Of a DNA stretch of 64,000 bases, positions 22,720 to 32,303 are shown in pieces. The notes beneath the pieces are model-generated. The model was given only the letters and a program-made list of their open reading frames with translations, did not search any database and was not told the DNA's origin. The translations under genes and the position numbers were made by a program. Source of the stretch: Chlorops oryzae (lineage: Eukaryota; Arthropoda; Insecta; Diptera; Chloropidae). The DNA is taken from contig CM035807.1 of the NCBI GenBank assembly GCA_020466095.1, positions 25,014,129 to 25,078,128 on the forward strand, given 5' to 3'. Every line of letters begins with the position of its first letter. Position 1 is the stretch's first letter.

Positions 22720-23227
22720 TAGCATTGACAGACATATGGTGTAAAGTCTATAGACTTCACACTACAATGAAAGAAGTCTATGTTGGGGTGACACACTACA
22801 ATTGATTGTGGATTTCTATTGTGGACTTCTTTAAAACAGCTGATAATTGATAATTAAAACAACAACAAAAACAATAAACACATTTTGGTAGCATTTAGCC
22901 TCGATTTTATCTCAAAAGAATCCATGAAAATATCGTTTGTTTGTTATATAAATCCATACGATGGAATTAATTTCATGCATTTCGCATAAATTACTTGAAA
23001 CTAGAAATTTAAACATCTGGTTTCCGATAAAATAATCGATATTTCGTTTAATTTGGTGCGGCGTTGCCGTATCAATCTAAGAAGTCCACAATAAATCCTC
23101 CCTTTCAATGTAGTGTGAAGTCTATAAAAAGTCTATAATGGCTAAGGTAGACTTTTGAGAAATACCTATGTGTGTCACCTAGACTTCACACCATCATGGT
23201 GTAAAATACCTATGTCTGTCAGTGCTA
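22720..23227. mobile_element. PIF/Harbinger-like MITE, 508 bp, TTA target duplication
   Basis: The ends TAGCATTGACAGACATA and (inverse) TAGCACTGACAGACATA are flanked by TTA on both sides. The paralogous segment after copy 3 (about 31380-31392) reads straight through cattttactttaat, giving an empty site. Subterminal arms with agacttcacac in both orientations. No transposase. Confidence 0.75.
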
Positions 23228-23907
23228 TTACTTTAATTTAAAAAAAAAATCAAACTAGTTTGATTTTCATACAACCCACGCGTACGACTAGTTTTCTCAT
23301 ACAACTCCCACTCAGACATTCCCGCATTCGACTAGTTGGATGGAAAGTCGTAACGTCTGAGGTCCTGATTAAGGCTATCGATAGCTTCGAAAATATGCGG
23401 AAAACTATCGATATTGAAATAATTTTATTTCTTATACGCTATTTACACGTTAAGACATTTCGATAATGAAACAAATTTTCGTTGACATGTGACGCAGGGG
23501 GAAAGAGAAAAACGCTACCATACCACATCCCCACGCGTCCTTAGCCATTAAAAAAATGTACTCGGGGTACTCTACCCCGAACGTCCCACGCCAACAACCG
23601 CCGTGTCACTCGTTTGTCTTGTCGCATAATATGAACGACGACTAAATTGCGTATTAAATGTCAAACATCGAAAATTTTAATCCACTTGAGCGGAATGGAA
23701 ACATATCTTCAAATCAAATGTTGTGCTTTAACATTTTTAATGCTAAATGCTGTACATAGATCACAGAGTGTCGGAAACTTTTTATTTTTTATTTATATAT
23801 CGTGAAATAGAAGGTTGCACATGATTATATTTGAAATAAAATCACATAAAAATTTTGCACTCATGTATTTGCTTATTTATGTGAATGTAAGAAATTTTAG
23901 CATAGAA

Positions 23908-24809
23908 CAAATAAAGAAGCTTACATCGGCTAAGCCGATTGCACACATACCTTTTCCTCAGCCTAAAATATGTTTAAACATTACCTTAACAAAAATTCCT
24001 GCCGTTTTCGTTGTTCTAGCTTGGATATCTAGTTACACCTTATCTGTACTTCGATTTAGCTTCACACAGTCCAAATTATTAATAACTACAACATTTTTGC
24101 GAATGGTGGGCATGGTGAAATTTTAACCCTAAGAGGACATTTTGTCTAGCTGCGAAATACTCAATTCAAAATAGTGAAAATAAAATTTTTGCGAATTTCG
24201 CGAAATGTGGCCATGGTCAAAATTTAACCTTAAGTGACGACTTTATTTGGCGGTAAAATACACAATCAGAAGAAGCAAAAAAAATAATAATAATAATTTT
24301 TGTATACAGATATGAGAATAAGAGAAAGAGTGTTTGTTTCTAATGTGTAGGATGATGACCATAAATATAGCGATGTTGCAATTTTTTTCAGCGAAAGCTT
24401 AAGTCTATATAGTAGCTATACACACACCAAATTTCAATAAGCTGGGATGTATATTAAAAAAGTTATTCACGAAAAACGTTAAAAATCGTGATTTTTGAAA
24501 CTTCTGAACCACTTATCACGACCCAAGAAGGGATTACGAAAAAAATTTGTATGCAGTCTTTCGGACATTTACCTGGTTCAAGTCCATGCCAAATTCCAAT
24601 ATGATATCTTTCATGGCTTAGGGGTAAATTACGAAAAACTAAAGTGTGACCGACAGACAGACAGACAGACATGGCTAGATCGACTCCTCTTCTCACCCTG
24701 ATGAAGAATATATATATATATATATATGTCTATATCTATCGCAACTCCTTTGGTATGTTACATACTCCGTGCCGAACTTAATATACCCTTACCTTCGGAA
24801 AATGTATAA
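23908..24809. mobile_element. 902-bp insertion upstream of mod copy 3
   Basis: Delimited by comparison: copies 2 and 4 read catagaaaaacgaaac where copy 3 is split after catagaa. It contains a run of gacagacagacagacagac (24650-24669) and an AT run (24709-24727). Text such as gacagacatggctagatcgact is common in fly dispersed repeats. No coding region and no clear TIR; family unknown. Confidence 0.6.
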
Positions 24810-24888
24810 AAACGAAACAAATTCGTTTTTCAAAATCAAATTCTATCAATAACGATAGTATCGACCGTGATAACGCTGCGCCTCGACG

Positions 24889-25486
24889 GGCAATAAATAT
24901 TGCTAGCAATCGGTCAAATTGCTTTGCCAGGTAGAGGCAATATTGCCAGGGTGGGATTTTTTATGTTATGCCATCTTCATATTCAAAATGACATCGAACA
25001 GGCTACTACGCTGCGCACGCGCTCTCGATGCCTTGAAACAACTTTGCGATGAGTGTGGCAAAGAAGAAACTCTTATTTTTTCTTCTCTGCGATATAGGCA
25101 GTTCGCAAATTTGTAATATTTTTTTTTTATTTCAACGTAGTCCTTTTTAATTTCCTTCGCCATTTGAAGCCACGCAATAATTTTTCATATCAGTACATTT
25201 ACATGATGAGATTTATAGCTCAAAGACATTCGACTTGTCGGTAAAGAATAATTATCTTATAAATATCGGCGACACACCAATCCATTTTGACGATATACAC
25301 ACTTTGAAAAATTCATAGAAATGAAATTCGGCTGTCAAATAGCAAAATGACAGCTCATTGCCAATCTCAAAGTTGGCAATCGCAGCGAAGCAATATTGCT
25401 TGCCATATATTGCCATCTTTTCAAAATGAGCGGTCTCCATTGGCAATATTGCTCAAGTTGACAGATTGCTAGCAATAATTATTGCC
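24889..25486. mobile_element. GGCAATAAATATTGCTAGCA MITE
   Basis: The left end GGCAATAAATATTGCTAGCA and the right end (inverse) GGCAATAATTATTGCTAGCA bound 598 bp rich in ggcaatattgc motifs in both orientations. It is part of an insertion cluster specific to copy 3; the host site is bounded by cgcctcgac and gtcgaggcg. Confidence 0.65.
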
Positions 25487-25488
25487 TG

Positions 25489-25773
25489 TACGCTATTTAC
25501 ACGTTAAGACATTTCGATAACGAAACACACTTTTTTTGGACTAGGGACGCGCGGGACTGTGGTATGGGAGCGTTTTTCTCTCTTCCCCCTGCGTCCCTTG
25601 CCGACGAAAATTTGTTTCATTAGTGGTATTCAAGCAACAGTGCAAACGCAGTGTGCAATATTTGCACTTGTCAAATTGCGTACAAAAAAAGCAGTGCAAA
25701 TATTGCACACTGCGATTTGCACTGTTGCTTGAATACCACTATTATCGAAATGTCTTGACGTGTAAATAGCGTA
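25489..25773. mobile_element. TACGCTATTTACACGTTAAG MITE with nested element
   Basis: The ends TACGCTATTTACACGTTAAG and (inverse) TACGCTATTTACACGTCAAG are flanked by CTG on both sides. Inside, aacgaaacacac ... tttgtttcatta is interrupted at 25621 by a second MITE. Fragments of the same family occur near 11041-12022, 18880, 23450 and 31605. Confidence 0.7.
25621..25741. mobile_element. 121-bp nested MITE, TAGTGGTATTCAAGCAAC ends
   Basis: The near-perfect palindromic ends TAGTGGTATTCAAGCAACAG and their inverse bound this element. The uninterrupted host sequence gtttcattatcg is seen at 11166-11177, so the insertion point is clear. Arms of about 45 bp (cagtgcaaa ... tttgcactg). Confidence 0.7.
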
Positions 25774-25831
25774 CTGTCGAGGCGCCATGTAAGAAAAAAC
25801 CCTGTTTCGCACAAAATAATAGCATCGATAC

Positions 25832-25839
25832 TATCGATA
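25832..25839. promoter_or_regulatory. DRE-type site, mod copy 3 promoter
   Basis: An exact TATCGATA 138 bp upstream of the copy 3 ATG, in the same promoter block as the other copies. The nested MITE cluster ends only about 60 bp upstream of it. Confidence 0.6.
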
Positions 25840-25969
25840 ACGCCACCGATAGCCCTCCAGCTGTGAAACTTTGCACATCACTGTCCCTTTGTATACAGCA
25901 CGTGTTTGAATACGGCGTTTTTTAGCCTGTACCGCGAATATTCTTAATTTATCGCATTTAAAGAATAAA

Positions 25970-28341
25970 ATGAAGAAAGCCGGACAGCTAGCAACTAAAA
26001 ATAAAACTAATGCCGTCAAGGCTAAAATAAATACACCGAAAAAGGGTCTGGTGACACCAAAAAAGGTACAACAGAAAGAAAATGGCCTGAAAAAGGGAGG
26101 AGCAGGAAGAAAGCCATTGCCAGCGAAAAATGGAAACGGGGCGAACAAGAAGATAAAACAAGATGATTCTGATGATGATGATTCTGATGAAGAGTTGGAT
26201 AATTTGCAAGAAGGAAGTGGTGAGAGCAATGGGACAGAAAATGGAGTAACAGATGAACCTGAAGATTCCTCTTCCGATGAAGATGATGATGGTGTTAGTG
26301 GTATCGCGAAGAAACCGTTTGGCAAAATATCAACGAAAATAGAAGCAGGTGAAGATGACGATGACGACGATGATGACGAAGATGAAGATGATGACGATGA
26401 TGACGAAGATGATGATGAGGAAGATGAAGAGGAAGACGAGGATGAGCTTGAACAAGCTGAAGGCGATGAAAAGGAAGTTGGTGAAGAACAAGAAGAGGAT
26501 GATGATGATGACGACGAAGGACCAATTGAAGAAGCTACAAAAAAGGAAAATCCAAAAAAGGAAACTAAAACAGAAAAGAAGGAAGTGCCAGATTGGTCAA
26601 AACTACAAAACAAAACAAACAACGCTGCCCCAGATTTAGGGCCAGACAATGGTAATACTACAGTTTATGTTACCAGATTGAAAAACGATACAACAGAAGA
26701 AGATATCAAGAATTTTTTCAAGTCATGTGGGGAAGTCAAATCAGTTCATCTCCGAAAGGGCAGTAGGATGCAATGTGCAACCGTGAAATTTTTCGATGAA
26801 GCTTCCAAAGAAGCTGCTTTAAAAATGCACAATTCTATACTGAACGACGGTACTATACTCGTTCAAGGTTCGAAAAAATTTAATAGAAATGATGATGTGG
26901 AACGTACCGTTACGCTTACGAATGTTGAAAAACTCGGTAATTAGAAATCTAATTCTATAGAATTGCATATTTTATGTTCATAATGTGTACTACGTTTTTA
27001 GATAAGCTGGAAGGAGTAAGACTGGAGAAGATATTTTCGGAATGTGGCGAAATTGAAGAAATGACTATTTTATGCGATCCAATGGTTTTGGCATTCATCA
27101 CTTTCAAAAGTAAAGTAGGTGCAGATAATGCCGTTAAATTGAATGCCACCATTCAGGATGGTCTTAACATTGAGATAAGAGCCTATTCTCCATTCAAACC
27201 GAAAACATCAATTTTTGTTTCAAATATTTCAAATGGTAAGTTTTACCATACAATCAATTAGAACTCTTACTGGATGAAAAAACGCTTTCAAAAAAGTTCC
27301 GAGTGAATTAAAAATCTCTTTGAATTCCTATTCCCTTATCGTCGGCTTAAAGTGTAAACCTGCTAAGTCCACTTTTAACCGATTCTGACTTTTCGATGTC
27401 ATTCGAAAGCAAAAAGCACACTGCATCGTCAGGCACAAAAATCTTTTTTAATTTCAAATTCTAAATACGGAGAAATTGGTGATGAATAGAACCGCTAAAT
27501 CCAACTGTGGTCAAAGTTCACTGCTAACACCACCAAGTGACTCCAAGTAAACTTTGTATAGTGCACAGAATCGACCATCCATATTTTGGGTCTCCTTTCC
27601 AAGCTTGAAGTCTTGAAAAAAAAGTGTTTTTTGTTTACCCTGTAAAGTTTTGAAATTGTTAGTAAGCAGGTTTACACTTTAAGCCGACGATATGAAAAAA
27701 ATTATTTTTACACCATATTAGGGTTGAAAAGTAATTGACATCAAGGGCAGAGACGATGTTTGTGATTTTGGAAAGAAATTTATATATATTTTTTTTATAT
27801 TATATTTTTAGATGCGACTGAAGCTGATATACGAAAAATGTTTGAATCTTCTGGTCCAATCCGTGAAGTAAGCCTAAGAAATAACAATCCGCATCATAGT
27901 ACATGTGTAATAAGATTTGAAAATGAAAACGGATACTGCAAATCATTCTTGCTTCATGAAGAAATGCTACTTGGAAATCGTATAATTGTGTTACCACATC
28001 CAGTCAAGAAACCACCATCTTTCCAAAAGAAACCATTTGATGACCATCATGATGAGTTGCTACTTGGAAAACGTTTGTCTTTGGCACCATTTTCACGCCA
28101 GAAACAAACTACTTTCCAAAACAGACCGTTTCAGGATAAGAGGCCGTATTCCCATCCGTTCCAAGGAAATAGGCCCAATTCAGGTCCGTTCAAAGGAAAG
28201 AAGCCATATTCGGGTCCGTTCCAAGGTAAAAGACTACACCCGAATTCATCCGATGGCCCCAAACCAAATTCAAATATGTGGAAGAGCGGACCACCGCAGA
28301 AAAAATCAAAGTTAGGTTTTAAAGGGCAGGCTGCAAATTAG
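25970..28341 (+). CDS. mod: modulo copy 3 (576 aa), intact with chimeric last exon
   Basis: Exons 25970-26936, 27002-27235 and 27812-28341 join in frame to 576 codons plus TAG. The N-terminus, acidic tract and RRM order match copy 2; RRM1 is of the copy 1/4 type (YVTRLKND, MQCATVKF). The last exon is about 31-33 codons longer than in copies 2 and 4. It holds a copy-2-like segment (HEEMLLGNRIIVLPH ... SFQKKPF) joined to a copy-4-like segment (HDELLLGKRLSLAPF ... FQDKRPYSH), so the end of RRM3 is present twice. This is best explained by unequal recombination between paralogues. Both donors are GT. Intron 2 carries a 350-bp MITE. The 3' UTR side is split by a 2.1-kb hAT-like insertion at 28669, so the copy-2-type poly(A) signals are displaced to about 30.8 kb. 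Confidence 0.85.
27340..27689. mobile_element. 350-bp MITE in intron 2 of mod copy 3
   Basis: TIRs CGTCGGCTTAAAGTGTAAAC and inverse (gtttacactttaagccgacg), continuing ctgcta. Flanks TTAT/ATAT. The same element at the same place occurs in copy 4; copy 2 lacks it. Confidence 0.75.
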
Positions 28342-28416
28342 AAACATTAAAACTGATAACATCGAGAATAAGAAATGGATAACTTGTTTTTTATTTGCAG
28401 ATAAATTTGAAATTCC

Positions 28417-28502
28417 GAATAATATTTCACGTGAACTTTTCTGCCAGTTTCAATACAAATTTCTATTGAAACTGGAGGAAAACTTCACGTGAAATATTAT
28501 TC
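28417..28502. repeat. 86-bp hairpin in 3' flank of mod copy 3
   Basis: The same inverted repeat as at 21911-21996, again 75 bp after the stop codon. Confidence 0.75.
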
Positions 28503-28668
28503 AGAATAGGGGTGTATATTTTAATATAAGTGGGAAGAATAGTTTTCTAAAAGGTTTTCGAATCATTGAAATCTTAATTATTGAGCATAATGGATTTGTA
28601 GTGTTCAGAATGAGTTCTTGTTGAAGAAGTTGTTTACCCAGACTCGGATTTTTTAGGTACTCCTAATT

Positions 28669-30761
28669 TAAGGCGGCCAACTTTCGCCAGAGCCAATACG
28701 GGACATAGAAATAATATTTTTTCTGATAAAAAAAAAAAACAACAAAGAACCAAATAATGACATAGGGCGATTCCGCTATAAACGATTACCGATAATAATT
28801 TTTTATTTACGATAAAAGTGGTTTTTTGTCAATAGTACCAAGAAGAAAGTCGAAATTTAATATTAAATTTATTTATATTTGATTTAACTCCATATTTCAT
28901 TTATTGGCGCGTTTGAAAATATTACTATTCAAACATCCTGGCATAACTTTAAAGTCATACCTTTTTAAACTGTCACAAAACAGCCGTTGCCGACAGTTTG
29001 AGTTTACATTTTGCCGACCAAATTGAAGTGAGAACATTAATTTATCCTCGCATTCCAAAAAAAGTTAATATATAATATGTTCACTTGTTGCACCCGCGAT
29101 ACAAAAAGTGTAAAAGTTTACTTTTTTCACAGATATAAAGAGCTAACATTCTGAAACTTTGTGAAAGTAAGAAGAAACCAAAACTAAACATAAATTAATC
29201 GTTTTTAAAAGTGAAGTGATTGCCAGGTTAAAATAATCGATAATTTAAATTGGTTGCACCCGCGATTTTGATGTCAGATGTTGATGCAACTGTTTGTCAT
29301 TTAAGCTTCTTGTGCGATTTACTACATATTTTGTTACTTTGATATGCCTTGACTAATAATATATGCTGAAAGCCATCGTCATAAGTGTCCTAGAATTTTA
29401 TGATTTAGCTCGCAGTACCTCTAAGAACATCTTCTTTAAATATGTGGCAAAAATAGAAATTAATGAAAAGATAGCCATGTTGGATGAACAATGGGCGGGC
29501 TGAAACATATACCAAGCATTCAATCAAAACATTTCTTCCAATTTGAAGAGACTCGTAGCATTTCTGTGGTGGCACCTCACGGTCTCATTTTAAATGCAAA
29601 TTGGTTTTGAAGTCGCCAAAAAGCCCCACTAATACAGAAAGTGGTTGGAGTGATGACGGCTTGAAGCCTCTTTCAAATCTCAAAATACGAAAAGAAACTC
29701 TGCATCCTGATATATCTGTGCCTTCAGTTTCGGATCAGAGAAAATCTTTATAACCCCTTAAAGAGAGATGGAGCGTTTTCGACTTTAACAGTGATTCAGA
29801 TACTGAATTTATAAATGACGAAATTCCATCAACGTCTTTTCAATTTTCAGAATAATGACGATGATCATGTCCTGAAACTCCTACTGTCCAAATTTCTGTT
29901 TTAAAAAGATATTTTTGCGATGGTTTGTATGCCCTCGTACAATTTCTCTGCAAAAGCGGCAAAAAAAAAAAAACAGACTGGTTGCACCCGCGATAATTTG
30001 AAGTTTCACCCGTGATTAATATAAAAATGAATAACTCTTTGTTTATATTTCTCTGGTTAACACTTTTCATTTCCTGTAGTTTGTTAAATATACATCTAAC
30101 AAAATATTAAGGCATAACAGATAAAATGTATCACAATTAACAGATTTATGCGTTTTTTGTCTCTGATCTAGAAACGTAGGGCCAAATTTGTTGCACCCGC
30201 GATGGCAGTTTAAATCATTCTCAGGGCTTTAATAGTATTATTTTGAAATACTTGTGAACTAATATGCAATGAAAATATTAAGATGTAGCCTTTTCAAGAC
30301 TATTTTTATTAAAAATGTTTTTTATTTAGTTACATGAAACTAAAACATACGTGTAAATGTTGCACCCGCGATAATGGAATCGTCCCATAATAACCGATTT
30401 CATTTTACTATTTTTTTTATTTATATCTATTTATTTGTATTTGAATAATATCATATCAATCAACGAAATTTTTGGTGCTGCCATATATTCAACAATCCTC
30501 TCATTAGCACACGTTTACACGGCATAACATGTTGCAACAACTTGCAAAGTGCAAGCCAATAAGTTAAAATTTTACACATACCAAAAATCAAATGACAATG
30601 AAAGTTCAAGTCTTGTGGTTTGTGTGTAATACATCATGCGGGCGGGACATGCGGGACGTATTTGACGTATTGCGGGACATTTACGGAACAAAATTTAATG
30701 CGGGACTCAAAGCACGATTCCGGGACTGTCCCGCACAATGCGGGACGGTTGGCCGCCCTAG
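28669..30761. mobile_element. hAT-like insertion with 8-bp target duplication
   Basis: Flanked by TCCTAATT (28661-28668 and 30762-30769); the empty site ctcctaattcctg is intact after copy 2. Ends: AAGGCGGCCAAC at left and (inverse) AGGGCGGCCAACCGTCCCGC at right. The right subterminal 120 bp holds at least six CGGGAC/GTCCCG words, typical of hAT subterminal repeats; one CGGGAC lies near the left end. An 8-bp duplication fits hAT, but P-type elements also make one. No clear transposase frame; the interior seems to hold a second inverted-end segment (28765-30385). Confidence 0.7.
28765..30385. mobile_element. possible nested element with direct TTGCACCCGCGAT motifs
   Basis: The ends GGGCGATTCC and (inverse) GGGACGATTCC form a short inverted repeat inside the hAT-like insertion. 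Five exact TTGCACCCGCGAT copies, all on the plus strand, start at 29088, 29254, 29982, 30191 and 30360; a variant TTTCACCCGTGAT starts at 30004. Broken coding-like sequence lies around 29340-29850 without a recognisable family. Whether this is a separate element or the hAT interior cannot be settled here. Confidence 0.4.
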
Positions 30762-30769
30762 TCCTAATT

Positions 30770-32165
30770 CCTGTTCTTAAAAGAGTACAATTAAATTTGA
30801 AAAATATTTGTAAATAAAACTGATAGTGCCCTTTTTCTAAATAAGCCATTTATACGTATTTAAATTTCCAGTTCACTCACGCCTAAATTGTATTTAAGCG
30901 CTTCTTTTAAATTGAAAATTGTTGCTGTGAGCAGAGGCTTCAACGTATTTGCAGGAACTGAATGCGAGTGGAGCGTGCTGCCACATTTTGCTATACTTAA
31001 AAAAGTTACATATTGAAAATGAAAAAATTTTATTTTAATTTAAACATTTTTTTTAAATGTGCTTGGTAATATTGGCCCTTATGCAATCTGTGCATCTATT
31101 TTTATCGATAGACCTCAAGAATACAATACGGAATGGAAAATTCGTGACTTAGTCCTTTTTGATACAAAATTATACGAATTTCTGTTGCTCAGAGCTGGTA
31201 GCACCAACACCAGCATTTGATATCCTCTAGGGATTTATAGTGACCTCCAACGTTCCGAATATTTATCCGACTTATGAGTCTAACCAAGTCGTTTGTTCGC
31301 ATAATATTTTACGACTTTTACTACTTTTCATCCGACTTTATATTGCGTATAATTTGCATATAGGCATTATCGATGTTTCTCATTTTACTTTAATTTAAAA
31401 AAAAAATCAAACTAGTTTGATTTTCATACAACCCACGCGTACGACTAGTTTTCTCATACAACTCCCACTCAGACATTCCCGCATTCGACTAGTTGGATGG
31501 AAAGTCGTAACGTCTGAGGTCCTTATTAAGGCTATCGATAGCTTCGAAAATATGCGGAAAACTATCGATATTGAAATAATTTTATTTCTTATACGCTATT
31601 TACACGTTAAGACATTTCGATAATGAAACAAATTTTCGTTGACATGGGACGCAGGGGGAAAGAGAAAAACGCTACCATACCACATCCCCACGCGTCCTTA
31701 GCCATTAAAAATATGTACTCGGGGTACTCTACCCCGAACGTCCCTCGCCATCAACCGCCGTGTCACTCGTTTGTCTTGTCGCATAATATGAACGACGACT
31801 AAATTGCGTATTTAATGTCAAACATCGAAAATTTTAATCCACTTGAGCGGAATGGAAACATATCTTCAAATCAAATGTTGTACTTTAACTTTTTTCATGC
31901 TAAATGCTGTACATAGATCACAGAGTGTCGGAAGTTTTTTATTTTTTATTTATATATCGTGGAATAGAAGGTTGCACATGATTATATTTGAAATAAAATC
32001 ACATAAAAATTTTGCAAATGTATTTGCTTAATTATGTGAATGTAAGAAATTTTAGCATAGAAAAACGAAACAAATTCGATTTTCAAAATCAAATTCTATC
32101 AATAACGATAGTATCGACCGTGATAATAAAAAACCCTGTTTCGCACAAAATAATAGCATCGATAC
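30770..32165. other. duplicated spacer upstream of mod copy 4
   Basis: Collinear with 22160-23907 (without the Harbinger-like MITE) and then with the copy 2 upstream region. It includes a short gain at about 30980-31058 and the dispersed-repeat fragment at 31612-31700. Candidate AATAAA near 30811-30818. No gene. Confidence 0.6.
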
Positions 32166-32173
32166 TATCGATA
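32166..32173. promoter_or_regulatory. DRE-type site, mod copy 4 promoter
   Basis: An exact TATCGATA 138 bp upstream of the copy 4 ATG, in the conserved promoter block. Confidence 0.6.
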
Positions 32174-32303
32174 ACGCCACCGATAGCCCTCCAGCTGTGA
32201 AACTTTGCACATCACTGTCCCTTTGTATACAGCACGTGTTTGAATACGGCGTTTTTTAGCCTGTACCGCGAATATTCTTAATTTATCGCATTTAAAGAAT
32301 AAA

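Noticed and set aside
29081..30380. CRISPR-like array from the repeated TTGCACCCGCGAT word
   Set aside because: Spacing is irregular (tens to hundreds of bases), the genome is that of an eukaryote, and there are no cas genes.
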